Assembly (NCBI GenBank): GCA_046732795.1
Contig: JBKPNV010000034.1
Coordinates: 1-31,861 of the forward strand
Length of the DNA stretch: 31,861 nt
Reading direction: 5' to 3'
From: Gp6-AA40 sp046732795
Lineage (GTDB): Bacteria > Acidobacteriota > Vicinamibacteria > Vicinamibacterales > UBA2999
The position numbers were made by a program, and so were the translations under genes. Each line of letters begins with the position of its first letter. The first letter of the stretch is position 1. Under the pieces are notes generated by a model, which was not told the origin of the DNA, did not search any database, and worked only from the letters and a program-made list of their open reading frames with translations. This document shows, piece after piece, positions 15,779 through 24,258 of the stretch.

Positions 15779-17116
15779 ATGCAGGAAGAGGGGCGGCGGA
15801 TTACCAGGATCGGTTGGTTGCTGGTCGCGTGCATCTTCGGCCGGCTCTCGCTAACCGAGGCGGCCTTGCCGCCAGGCAACACCGTTCAACAGTGGAACAA
15901 GATCGCGGAGGACACGGTTCTCGCCGGCGGCGCAATCCAGAACGAAGCGCTGCTCTATATGTCCTATGAATCGGCGGCCGTCTACGATGCCGTCGTTGCG
16001 ATCAACGGAGGCTTTCAGTCATACGCGCTCCATATCTCTGCTCCTCCAGGAGCCTCAGTGCAGGCAGCGGTCATCGAAGCCGCTTATCGAGTCCTGCAGC
16101 ACTATTTCCCAGCGCAAGCAGTCACACTCACCGCGTACCGCACCGAGGCGCTTGCTGCGGTGAGCGACGGCTCTGTGACCGGCGGGATCGAGCTCGGGGC
16201 CGCGGCCGCGCACGCGGTGATCACCCTTCGCGACGGGGACGGGCGACTGCCGATTGGCACGACGGCGACAATCGACGATCCGATATGCACCCGGGGTGGA
16301 TATCGGCAGACACCGGGCGGCAACTGGACGCTGGGACCGCAGACCCCCTGGCTCGGTGAGGTGACTCCGTTCCTGCTCGCCAAAGCAGGTCAATTCCATG
16401 CGCCACAGCCTCCGCCGCTGGCCAGCAGACGATGGGTCGAGCAATTCGAGGAGATCCGACGTGTTGGCGGCACTGCCAGCGAGGCGCAAGGGAATCGCAC
16501 TGCCGAGCAGAGCGCAATCGCCCGATTCTGGGCGTCCAACGTTCTCCGTCAATACAATCTGCTCGGACGTGACCTCGTCACTCAGCGTGCATTGACGCTC
16601 CTCGATTCGGCACGCCTTCTCGCGATGATCAATATGGTCGCCGCCGACGCACAGATCAACGTGTTCCACGCCAAGTACGAAACGCTGTTCTGGCGCCCCG
16701 TCACTGCCATTGACCCGACGTCCGTGGTGAAAGACTGGTGCGACGTGGTTCCAGGGTATGACGACAACAATGACGCGACCTTCGAGGAACTCGGCTGGCG
16801 ACCGCTGCTCGCCACGCCCAATCAGCCGGAGTATCCCGGCGCGCATGGCTCGATCACTTCAGCGATCGCCGAGGTCTTGTCGGAATTCTTTGGCACCGAC
16901 GCGATTGGAGTGACCATCCACGGATCAGCGGATGGCACCGCCGGCAACCTGTCGATTACGCGCTATTACGCCACCGCCGAGGATCTGCGCGACGAAATAG
17001 TCAATGCCCGCCTCTGGGCTGGACTTCACTATCGCGGTTCGACCGAAGCGGCTGTCGCGCTCGGTGCCAAGGTTGCGCATTACGCACTTCATCACGGGTT
17101 CAAGCCGGCCCATTGA
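15779..17116 (+). CDS. Exported vanadium-dependent haloperoxidase family protein
   Basis: A 445-residue protein from the ATG at 15779, chosen for the AGAGGAG ribosome site 7 nt upstream and the following signal peptide (ITRIGWLLVACIFGRLSLTE); the frame extends upstream to 15716. The fold is that of the PAP2/vanadium haloperoxidase superfamily, with the vanadate or phosphate pocket largely present: K299-x6-R306-P307 in KYETLFWRP, the acid-base His H356 in YPGAHGSITS (PSGH in classic enzymes), and R411-x5-H417 in ARLWAGLHYRG, where H417 would coordinate vanadate. Length fits the bacterial VCPO-like group. It could halogenate, sulfoxidize, or act as a phosphatase; the sequence does not settle this. 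The following gene begins 78 nt downstream on the same strand. Confidence 0.88.
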   Translation: MQEEGRRITRIGWLLVACIFGRLSLTEAALPPGNTVQQWNKIAEDTVLAGGAIQNEALLYMSYESAAVYDAVVAINGGFQSYALHISAPPGASVQAAVIEAAYRVLQHYFPAQAVTLTAYRTEALAAVSDGSVTGGIELGAAAAHAVITLRDGDGRLPIGTTATIDDPICTRGGYRQTPGGNWTLGPQTPWLGEVTPFLLAKAGQFHAPQPPPLASRRWVEQFEEIRRVGGTASEAQGNRTAEQSAIARFWASNVLRQYNLLGRDLVTQRALTLLDSARLLAMINMVAADAQINVFHAKYETLFWRPVTAIDPTSVVKDWCDVVPGYDDNNDATFEELGWRPLLATPNQPEYPGAHGSITSAIAEVLSEFFGTDAIGVTIHGSADGTAGNLSITRYYATAEDLRDEIVNARLWAGLHYRGSTEAAVALGAKVAHYALHHGFKPAH

Positions 17117-17194
17117 CGCAGGCCCGCTCAGGGCGACAGCACCACACGCTCGTCGCCGCAGAATCATCAGACGCAGTGCGCGCGAGGAGATCAC

Positions 17195-18184
17195 ATGAAA
17201 TCACTTCGGTTGGCTGTTGTCACGCTCGTCGTCGGCGCCGCGACAACGGCGTCCGCTCAGGTACTCGACATTGAAATCAACAATGGTGTGTTCTATGTGT
17301 ACGACACGACTGATCCGTCCACTTTTGCGACCTCGCCCGCTCCTATTCCGCCCTGGTCCGGCGGACTCAGCCCGCGGAATTTCTTCAGCGGGGTATTCAT
17401 CGCCGATATCGTTTCGGTGAATGGTGAGCCGGCGCGCGGCGTCATGGTCCGCCGGGGAACGAGAGTCGGCCTGACAACGAATCACGTCCCGGGTCAGGCG
17501 ATTGCCGACACCACTCGTGGTTTCATCGATGACGGCGTGTGGGAGATCCAGACCGCCGATGGAACCGCCGTCGGAACGTTTACGACGCACGGCTTCATTG
17601 GTGGCCCCGCACCTCCAGGGGCGCCAGCGGCAGCCACGGGTACCAACCTCGCGGTCACAGGAGGAACCGGAGCTTTCTTCGGGGTGAGAGGCCAACTGAC
17701 GGCCGCTCCTGTAACAGGCAGTCCGGGAACACGCGTGCAGGCGTCGGTGACGGAGGATCCGGCTAACCGTCGGATCAACGGCGGGAACAGGTCACGGTTT
17801 CTTGTGCAATTGCTTCCGCCGTTTCGACCGGAAATCGTTGTTGCGCACGGCGGCCGGGCCGTGTTTCACGCTGCCGACGGCCGCCCAGTCACCACGGGAC
17901 ATCCGGCGACCGTAGGTGAAGAGCTCACGCTGTATGCACGCAGCCTGGGTCCACAGTTGCCGTCAGCGGCCGGCGCAGGTGGTCAGATTGCCACCGGCCC
18001 TCTTCAAGTCGTGATCGACGGACTCGCTGCCCACAACGTCATCTCTGCCGCCGTCGACCAGCAAACACCGGATGTGTATCGAATCAACTTTGTCGTGCCC
18101 GATGGTGTCATGTCCCCGATCGCCACGCTCTCGCTCAGCTCCGCGTGGGTCAGTTCCACACAAGTGCAGTTCCCGATGAGGTGA
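17195..18184 (+). CDS. Secreted protein with TIGR03437-like C-terminal domain
   Basis: A 329-residue protein with a GAGGAG ribosome site 5-6 nt before the ATG and a clear signal peptide (MKSLRLAVVTLVVGAATTAS, cleavage after SAQ). The middle (about 60-165) is beta-rich and contains NLAVTGGTGAFFGVRGQL, a pattern seen in dirigent/allene-oxide-cyclase-like barrels (TGGTGxFxGxxGxV). The last 105 residues (GEELTLYARSLGP, GPLQVVIDGLAAHNVISA, YRINFVVPDGV) resemble the TIGR03437 domain, an Acidobacteria-rich C-terminal module of secreted proteins. It follows the haloperoxidase-like gene by 78 nt and is probably co-transcribed. Function is unknown; a barrel that handles a product of the neighbouring enzyme is speculation. 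Confidence 0.8.
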   Translation: MKSLRLAVVTLVVGAATTASAQVLDIEINNGVFYVYDTTDPSTFATSPAPIPPWSGGLSPRNFFSGVFIADIVSVNGEPARGVMVRRGTRVGLTTNHVPGQAIADTTRGFIDDGVWEIQTADGTAVGTFTTHGFIGGPAPPGAPAAATGTNLAVTGGTGAFFGVRGQLTAAPVTGSPGTRVQASVTEDPANRRINGGNRSRFLVQLLPPFRPEIVVAHGGRAVFHAADGRPVTTGHPATVGEELTLYARSLGPQLPSAAGAGGQIATGPLQVVIDGLAAHNVISAAVDQQTPDVYRINFVVPDGVMSPIATLSLSSAWVSSTQVQFPMR

Positions 18185-18192
18185 ACGCGACC

Positions 18193-18290
18193 CTACGATT
18201 TTTGCGGCTTCCCGGGGGCGACCGGCAGCTCTTCGTAGATATCTCGCATACGCGGTCTGACCCCCTCGGTGGAAACGCCTGCCGCTGCCA
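18193..18290 (-). repeat. Diverged direct duplication of the ankyrin gene 3' end (second copy at 18693-18790)
   Basis: The last roughly 98 bp of the ankyrin gene, including its TAG stop, recur exactly 500 bp away in the same orientation with about 13 mismatches (near 87% identity by eye). Most differences are synonymous or conservative, and identity ends abruptly at the ATGAG shared by both copies. This points to an ancient tandem ankyrin paralogue that was later deleted or overwritten. Confidence 0.85.
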
Positions 18291-18579
18291 TGAGCGTTCC
18301 CGCTGTTTGTGGCCCCCGACCTCCTTCGATGCGTATGGAGCCCTCTATCAGGTGGGTCGCGTTCAGGTGGCGGCCGATGTCCGCGATTGATGTGGTTCGT
18401 CCTTTCTGCCTCATCATCGACGTCCGACCAAGAACCGCGATCCGGACGGAATCAATCTGCCCGAGCGACACGATTAGTTCCGCGGAGAGGAGACGGCGAA
18501 TTGGGACGCCATGAAGCTGAACACCGGACCACGCGGTGCGCTCGCTACGCTGATTGACGTAGACGTAGGGGAACGGCCA
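18193..18579 (-). pseudogene. Chimeric gene remnant: FlgO/TolB-like fragment joined to ankyrin-gene 3' end
   Basis: An open frame of 128 codons between an in-frame TGA (18580-18582) and a TAG at 18193-18195, with no convincing start codon. Its upstream half (about 18300-18500) reads ELIVSLGQIDSVRIAVLGRT followed by SMMRQKGRTTSIADIGRHLN and LIEGSIRIEGG. This is close to the FlgO/TolB-like domain of winged-helix TPR or adenylate-cyclase-like regulators (xELIxxLxQI, RTSxMxYKG, IARELxVxxxLEGSVRR), but without the rest of that protein. The junction then passes, in frame, into LMAAAGVSTEGVRPRMRDIY and onwards to the stop, a copy of the C-terminus of the neighbouring ankyrin protein. This is best explained as debris of two genes joined by recombination. 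Just upstream, 18580-18692 holds another uninterpretable minus-strand coding-like stretch. Confidence 0.65.
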
Positions 18580-18620
18580 TCACTCTAAAAAACAATCCAC
18601 TTCCATCGCGTGACCAAGGC

Positions 18621-18663
18621 TCATGACACCGTTTGCGACCGTCATGAAGTGCCGGGATCCCGG
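18621..18663 (-). terminator. Weak hairpins downstream of the ankyrin gene
   Basis: About 30-70 nt after the ankyrin stop on the minus strand are a 12-bp palindrome CCGGGATCCCGG (18652-18663) and an inverted repeat TCATGAC/GTCATGA (18621-18647). A T-rich stretch (TTGTTTTTTAG) follows only about 25 nt later, so this is at best a tentative operon end. Confidence 0.25.
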
Positions 18664-18692
18664 GACGCGGCCAAAGAAGTCGGCCTGGAACT

Positions 18693-20237
18693 CTACGGTT
18701 TTTGCGGTTTCTCGGGAGCGACTGGCTGCTTTTCGTAGATATCCCGTATGCGCGGTCTGACCCCCTCCGTGGAAACTCCTGCAGCTGCCATGAGGTGCTC
18801 GAGGGCATCGATCGTCGGGCGTGAAGGCTGCGGCCTTCCCGCTTTGTAGCCCTCGGCGATGAACAGCGGCGTCCTTCCCTCCTTGTCGGGCTGCTTCCAG
18901 ACGTTGACGTCGGCACCGCGTTCCGCTAACAGCTGCACGATCGCCGGAAAGTTGCCATACGCCGCGCCGTGCATGGCGGTGTCGCCCTTGTTGTCGACAG
19001 CGTTGATGTCCGCGCCAAGGTCGAGCAGCATCTTTACCGCGTCCAGTGCTTCGTCCTCCGTGCCGGCCTCCTCCAGCGGGTCCGATGTGCCGAGGCCCGC
19101 TGCGGCCATGAGCGGCGTACTCTTGTCGGCATTCGGGAGGAACGGGTCTGCGCCCGCCTTTACGAGCTCGCGCATCAACGGGACGTCCGCCCGGTCGGCA
19201 GCCATCAGAAAAGGCGTCGCGCCCTCGGTGCCGAGCATCGTTGCCGAAGCCGGTGGACGCGGGACGCCCTTGGCCAGACGCGCATTCACGTTGGCGCCCC
19301 GGCCCACGAGCGCGTGAACGAATTGCAGGCTCGTCAGCGATCCCGATCCGATGGGTGCCGGATCGCCAACGTCACTGGCATCCGGTTTCCGCACCCAGCT
19401 AATCGCGTGCAGCGGAGTGAATCCTGACCGTTGATCGTTGGGATCGGCACCAGCCTCGACCAATGCCATCGCCAACTCGAAGTGGCCGTTCTCCACCGCC
19501 AGCATCAATGGACTGGTGCCACTCCTGATTGGTTTGTAATTCGTGCCGAGTGGCGACGCAGGTCGATCCGCCTTGGGCTGTAACGTCTCATTGACGTTCA
19601 CGCCTGCCTCGAGGAGCACACGCACCACATCGACGTGGCCCTCGCGCACCGCGAAGAACAGCGGTGTGAATCCGGATGGCAGCGTCGCGTTAATCGCGGA
19701 GCCTGCTTCGATGAGGGCTCGCACGACCGTCGCGTGGCCCTCGGCGGCGGCCCACATGAGCGCCGTCTGATCCCGCCGCTCCTGCGCGTTGGGATTGGCG
19801 CCGCGGGCGAGCAACGCCTTGACAGCTTCGATACTACCGACGCGTGCCGCCGTCATGAGAACGGTCTCTCCACCGGGTAGCGAGGTATTCGCATTGGCGC
19901 CGGCGTCGAGTAGCAGTCTGACCAGGGCTGCGTTGCCATTCGTGCAGGCTATGGAGAGCGGAGGCACTCCGTATCGATTCGTGGCGTTTACGTTGGCGCG
20001 CGATCGCACCAGCTGTCCCGCCATCTCCGCGTCGTCGTTGTTGACGGCCCAGTGCAGCGCCGTCATGCCATCGGCCTGCGCAGCATTGACGTCGGCGCCT
20101 TTGGCGAGAAGCTCGCGAACGAGCCCGCTGTTGCGGTGCTCGGCCGCGTCGGCCAGCGGCGCTTTGTCCGCAGCGTGGGCTGTGCCGGCCACGGCGAACA
20201 TCAACAGAGAGAGTCGAGCGATTCGTCCGTAATCCAT
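18693..20237 (-). CDS. Exported ankyrin-repeat protein
   Basis: A 514-residue protein with a Sec signal peptide (IARLSLLMFAVAGTAHA, cleavage about residue 22) followed by around eleven ankyrin repeats to about residue 470. Typical units are DGMTALHWAVNNDDAEMAGQ, GFTPLFFAVREGHVDVVRVL and LLEAGADVN-like loops. Two longer inter-repeat insertions occur (near 225-245 and 275-310). The last 35 residues (LMAAAGVSTEGVRPRIRDIY onwards) form a tail after the final repeat. Ankyrin domains bind proteins and are usually cytoplasmic, so this one should act in the periplasm or outside. The gene lies 80 nt downstream of the DUF1552 gene, an association that recurs in Acidobacteria, suggesting a scaffold or inhibitor for the DUF1592/DUF1552 proteins (inference). 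Its 3' end is duplicated 500 bp downstream. Confidence 0.93.
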   Translation of the reverse strand: MDYGRIARLSLLMFAVAGTAHAADKAPLADAAEHRNSGLVRELLAKGADVNAAQADGMTALHWAVNNDDAEMAGQLVRSRANVNATNRYGVPPLSIACTNGNAALVRLLLDAGANANTSLPGGETVLMTAARVGSIEAVKALLARGANPNAQERRDQTALMWAAAEGHATVVRALIEAGSAINATLPSGFTPLFFAVREGHVDVVRVLLEAGVNVNETLQPKADRPASPLGTNYKPIRSGTSPLMLAVENGHFELAMALVEAGADPNDQRSGFTPLHAISWVRKPDASDVGDPAPIGSGSLTSLQFVHALVGRGANVNARLAKGVPRPPASATMLGTEGATPFLMAADRADVPLMRELVKAGADPFLPNADKSTPLMAAAGLGTSDPLEEAGTEDEALDAVKMLLDLGADINAVDNKGDTAMHGAAYGNFPAIVQLLAERGADVNVWKQPDKEGRTPLFIAEGYKAGRPQPSRPTIDALEHLMAAAGVSTEGVRPRIRDIYEKQPVAPEKPQKP

Positions 20238-20317
20238 GCGGCGTCTCCCGCAGTTGCTGCAGAGTCCTGGCCGGCTGAAGGCGGCTCGTACGTACGTCTG
20301 AATCGAAACGTGATCGA

Positions 20318-21664
20318 CTACAGGGACACCGGATCGAAGAGGTCGTCGATCTTGCCTTTACTGTCGCCGAATGAATCGAGATGAACCCCCGCCTGGTCGA
20401 GCAACGTGAGATGGAGATTGGCCAGCGGCGTGCCGTCTTTGTACTGGATGTGCCGCCCACCTCTCATGCCGCACGCGGCGCCACCTGCGACGAGAATGGG
20501 AAGGTTCTCGTGGTCGTGCAGACTCGAGTTGCCCATCCCGCTTCCGTACAAATAGACAGTGTTGTCAAGCAACGATCCGTCGCCGTCCGGTGTGGACTTC
20601 AGTTTCTCGAGGAACTCCGCGAACAGCAGCACGTGGAACGTATTGATCTTCGCAATCTTCGCGAGCTTCTCGGGATTGTTGCCGTGATGACTCGTGGGAT
20701 GGTGCGGGTCGGGGACGCCGATTTCCGGATACGTGCGGTTACTCAGTTCGCGCGCGAGCTGGAAGGTCACAACCCGCGTGATGTCCGCCTGAAACGCCAG
20801 GACCTGCAGGTCGAACATCAGCTTCGCGTGGTCGGCAAACGCGGCCGGCACACCCACCGGCCGATCGAGATCCGGCGCAGGATTCTTCGCCGCTCCCGCT
20901 TCGGCGCGCTGGATCTGGCGCTCGACCTCGCGAACGCTGTCGAGGTACTGATCGAGACGAACGCTGTCGGTCACCCCGACCTTCCGTTTGAGCCGCGCGA
21001 TGTCGTCGCTGAACGAATCGAGCAGGCTGTTTCGATCGCGCAGTGCTGCGCGACGGCCCTCGGCGCTTTCGCCTTCGCCGAAAAGGCGCTCGAACACGAT
21101 GCGCGGATGCGCCTCGGACGGAAGCGGCGTCGTTGGCGAAGACCAGGAGAGACAATTCTGATAGACGCACGCGTAGCCGTTGTTGCACACGCCGGCGAGC
21201 GGGTTCAAATCCATCGACAGCTCGAGCGACGCCAACTGCCTGTCGCGGCCCATTTGCTTCGCCGCAACCTGGTCGACGGTGGTGCCGAGATGGTAGTCCG
21301 AGCTCTCCGTGTGTTTGGCGAATGCGGCGCTCAGGAATCCGGCGTTCGATGTGTCGTGCGTGCCCGGGTAGGATTGTTCCAGCCGAAGGTTGGTGAAGAC
21401 CGTCAGCTGTTCCCTGACCGGTTCCAGCGGGGCAAGGATGGGCGACAACTCGTTGAGCGTGCTCCCATCACTCACCGGCGTCCACCGGGCGCGGTCGCAT
21501 CCCATCGGGATGAACACGAATCCAAGCCGTGACACCGGCTTGGCCGCCGTTTTTGCCAAGGCTGTTGCCGCGGGGATCATCGCGTCGAGCAGAGGCAGCG
21601 CCAGCGTGGCCTGCATGCCCTTCAAGAAGGTGCGCCGGGGGAGCGCTTTCTTCGTAATGATCAT
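20318..21664 (-). CDS. DUF1552 family protein with Tat signal
   Basis: A 448-residue protein. The N-terminus has a twin-arginine motif (PRRTFLKGMQATLALPLLDA), so it is exported folded, perhaps with a cofactor or metal. The body matches DUF1552: FVFIPMGCDRARWTP, SAAFAKHTESSDYHLGTTVD, the SLDQ/VRLDQYLDSVREVERQI helix, HPTSHHGNNPEKLAKI and LYGSGMGNSSLHDHENLPIL. These His/Asp-rich stretches recall the alkaline-phosphatase/sulfatase-like DUF1501 group, but no reaction is established. Its ATG overlaps the stop of the DUF1592 gene (ATGA), so translation is coupled and the two products probably work together. Confidence 0.93.
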   Translation of the reverse strand: MIITKKALPRRTFLKGMQATLALPLLDAMIPAATALAKTAAKPVSRLGFVFIPMGCDRARWTPVSDGSTLNELSPILAPLEPVREQLTVFTNLRLEQSYPGTHDTSNAGFLSAAFAKHTESSDYHLGTTVDQVAAKQMGRDRQLASLELSMDLNPLAGVCNNGYACVYQNCLSWSSPTTPLPSEAHPRIVFERLFGEGESAEGRRAALRDRNSLLDSFSDDIARLKRKVGVTDSVRLDQYLDSVREVERQIQRAEAGAAKNPAPDLDRPVGVPAAFADHAKLMFDLQVLAFQADITRVVTFQLARELSNRTYPEIGVPDPHHPTSHHGNNPEKLAKIAKINTFHVLLFAEFLEKLKSTPDGDGSLLDNTVYLYGSGMGNSSLHDHENLPILVAGGAACGMRGGRHIQYKDGTPLANLHLTLLDQAGVHLDSFGDSKGKIDDLFDPVSL

Positions 21665-24132
21665 GACGATCTCCTCATCTGAAACGGCGCACTGTTCACG
21701 ATTCCCAGAATGAGCGACGAGAAGCGGTAGCCAGCGGGCTGGGCCTCGCGCAGAATCTTCCGCACCGCCGGCGCATCGTAATACTCGACGCCACGGCCAA
21801 GCGCGAACGTCAAAAGCTTCTCTGTCAGCGTTGTGGCGAAGAGGTCCGGACGCTGGAGCAAAGCATCTTCGAGGCCGGACACGCCCTTGATATCGCCTGT
21901 GCCCGGCAGCGTGCCGGACACGTCAATCGGCCCGCTGTCTCCTTCGTTGTCGCGCCAACGACCGACCGCATCGAAATTCTCCAGCGCGAATCCCACGGGA
22001 TCGATCGTCCGATGGCAGCTCGCGCACACGGGACTGGCGCGATGCGCGGCCATTCTCTCCCGTACGGGAAGATTGGCGGGCACGTTGCCGTCGAGCGCCG
22101 GCACATTCGGAAGCGGGGGCGGCGGCGGCGCACCGACGATGTTGCTCAAGACCCAGACGCCACGAATGACAGGCGACGTCCGCGTCGCATAAGACGTTAC
22201 GGCCAGGACACTGCCCTGCCGCAGCAATCCACCGCGCCTGCTGTCAGGTCCGAGCTCGACGCGACGGAAGCGGCTGCCGTAGACGTTGGGGATCCCGTAA
22301 TGCTTCGCCAGGCGCTCGTTGAGAAACGTATAGTCCGCCCTCAGCAGGTCGAGCACACTTCGATCTTCGCGCACGACGCTGTCGACGAAGAGCTCGGTCT
22401 CCGTGCGAAACGCCTGACGGAGGTTGTCGTCGAAGTCAGGATACAAGCGCACGTTCGGGTCGACCGATGTCACGTTGCGCAGCCGGAGCCACTGGCCGGC
22501 GAAGTTGCTGGCGAGATTGTACGAGCGAGGATCGGCGAGCATTCTGCGGACATGCCGCTCGAGCACCTCTGGCCGGCGGAGCTCTCCGCGAATGGCCGCA
22601 TCGAGCAGCGCGTCATCGGGCACGCTGCTCCAGAGAAAGAACGACAGGCGAGATGCGAGCTCGAGATCGCTGATGCGATACGCGGCACCCGCGGGCGTCT
22701 TGGCAGGATCCGCCTCGACGCGGAAAAGGAACTCAGGATTGACGAGCACCGCCGTCAAGGCCTTCCCTATTCCCGCCTCGAAGTCGCGCTCTGACTTCCC
22801 CTCACGGTAGAACGCCATGGGGCGTTCCAGATCGGCTTCGGAAATCGGGCGACGGTACGCGCGCCGTATCAATGCAGATAGGATCCGGCGCGCGCACGCT
22901 GTCTCTTCGGACGTTGACGGGCCTGCCTCGCCGGAGCCTTTGGCGAAGGCGGGGCGGCAGACGAATATCCGGTGGCGGCTCGGCGTGTCGTCGGCGCCCT
23001 GCGGCGCGTATGGTCCCGTGACAGACACCTGGGAAATCGCCGGAGTGACGCGCGGATGTCGCCTCTCGTTGAATCGCGACTGGAGAGGCTGGCGCCCGGT
23101 TTCGAGCAGTGAGGAAGAATTCTTCACAAACGTGACGCCGACTTGATGCGGACCGGCCGTCACGGGTACGCGAATCTTCAGATTCTTGTCGATGAGCGAG
23201 TCGTCGCCGTTTTCAGGTCTCTGAACAGTAAATTCTCCAATCGGCGTCCGATCGAGCAACACCTTGATCTCATGAGGCTGCGGATCCTTCAAACCATCGA
23301 CATCCCCGGAATAACCGCGCGCGAGATAGATCTGCAGGTCGTACTCGCCGTTCTGCACGAACGTGTAAGGAAACACAACGCCGCCGCGCGTGCCGACCGG
23401 CAGTCCCTCGACATGCCCCTCCTGCGTGGCATCGGGCGGCACACGAATGATGTCGCTCTGAAGAGAAGTTTGCGTGCTCCCGATTGCCAGCGCGCTGATT
23501 TTTTGCGCAGCCGAAATGTATCGGTCGAGAAGAGCGGGGGGCAAGTCGCCGACCGTCACGTTGTCGAAGCCGTGCCCGCTTTCATCGGCGGGCAGGAGCG
23601 ATGCGGCGTCGATGTCGACGGCCAGGAGATCTCGGATGGCGTTTTGATACTCAGTACGATTCAGACGCCGCAATGTTTCAGTGCGGCCCGGATTCGGCTT
23701 CGCGGCGGCGGCTTTGTCGAGCGACGTTTCCAACCATGACAGCAGCGCCACGCGATCGTCCATCGAGGGCTGCGGCATGTTGGGAGGCGGCATGATGCCA
23801 GTACGAAGCTTGCGTACGACCTTTTCCCAGATCTCAGCGCCTGCGCCCGGGTTGGCGACATCGGCGTCGTCCAGCTTCAATCCGGCTGTAACGAGTCGTT
23901 GGTTGTGGCAGGTGACACAGTAGCGATCGAGCGTCTGGCGCTGGCTCGACGCCGCTGACACGGCACCGATGGGGGACGATGGCTGGGCGCTTTTCGCTGG
24001 CGGCGCCGGTTGTTGTGCGGACGGTCGTGCCTGGATGCCCAGGGACACGATCAACACCAACCACGCCACACAGGTGGTCGCGAGTCTCGCACTCGGAAAA
24101 GCCGTGGGCACCATCCGTTCCATCCCAGGCAT
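21661..24132 (-). CDS. DUF1592-type exported protein with two CxxCH motifs
   Basis: An 823-residue protein with an N-terminal membrane/signal segment (LATTCVAWLVLIVSLGI). The domains appear in the standard order: a PSCyt1-like cytochrome region with CVTCH (72-76) and GIMPPPNMP; DUF1587 (LRRLNRTEYQNAIRDLLAVD); a carbohydrate-binding-like beta region (about 225-370); DUF1595 and DUF1592 (YRISDLELASRLSFFLWSSV, FAGQWLRLRNV); DUF1588 with a second motif CASCH (703-707) in CHRTIDPVGFALENFD; and DUF1585 at the end (LLTFALGRGVEYYD). The two CxxCH motifs suggest covalent haem and a role in periplasmic electron transfer, but the reaction is unknown. Three possible ATGs (24132, 24123, 24114) exist; the first is used here. 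It overlaps DUF1552 by 4 bp. Confidence 0.93.
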   Translation of the reverse strand: MPGMERMVPTAFPSARLATTCVAWLVLIVSLGIQARPSAQQPAPPAKSAQPSSPIGAVSAASSQRQTLDRYCVTCHNQRLVTAGLKLDDADVANPGAGAEIWEKVVRKLRTGIMPPPNMPQPSMDDRVALLSWLETSLDKAAAAKPNPGRTETLRRLNRTEYQNAIRDLLAVDIDAASLLPADESGHGFDNVTVGDLPPALLDRYISAAQKISALAIGSTQTSLQSDIIRVPPDATQEGHVEGLPVGTRGGVVFPYTFVQNGEYDLQIYLARGYSGDVDGLKDPQPHEIKVLLDRTPIGEFTVQRPENGDDSLIDKNLKIRVPVTAGPHQVGVTFVKNSSSLLETGRQPLQSRFNERRHPRVTPAISQVSVTGPYAPQGADDTPSRHRIFVCRPAFAKGSGEAGPSTSEETACARRILSALIRRAYRRPISEADLERPMAFYREGKSERDFEAGIGKALTAVLVNPEFLFRVEADPAKTPAGAAYRISDLELASRLSFFLWSSVPDDALLDAAIRGELRRPEVLERHVRRMLADPRSYNLASNFAGQWLRLRNVTSVDPNVRLYPDFDDNLRQAFRTETELFVDSVVREDRSVLDLLRADYTFLNERLAKHYGIPNVYGSRFRRVELGPDSRRGGLLRQGSVLAVTSYATRTSPVIRGVWVLSNIVGAPPPPPLPNVPALDGNVPANLPVRERMAAHRASPVCASCHRTIDPVGFALENFDAVGRWRDNEGDSGPIDVSGTLPGTGDIKGVSGLEDALLQRPDLFATTLTEKLLTFALGRGVEYYDAPAVRKILREAQPAGYRFSSLILGIVNSAPFQMRRSS

Positions 24133-24258
24133 ACACCTTCAGTCAGGGCACAGTGTAGCCGAGTACGAGGGTTGGCGACACCTGTTTCCAAGCGCCCCGC
24201 AACGCGTGCAGATAGTTGAAATCTCGAAGAAATCCGGCGAATTCCACGTCGCGCGAGG

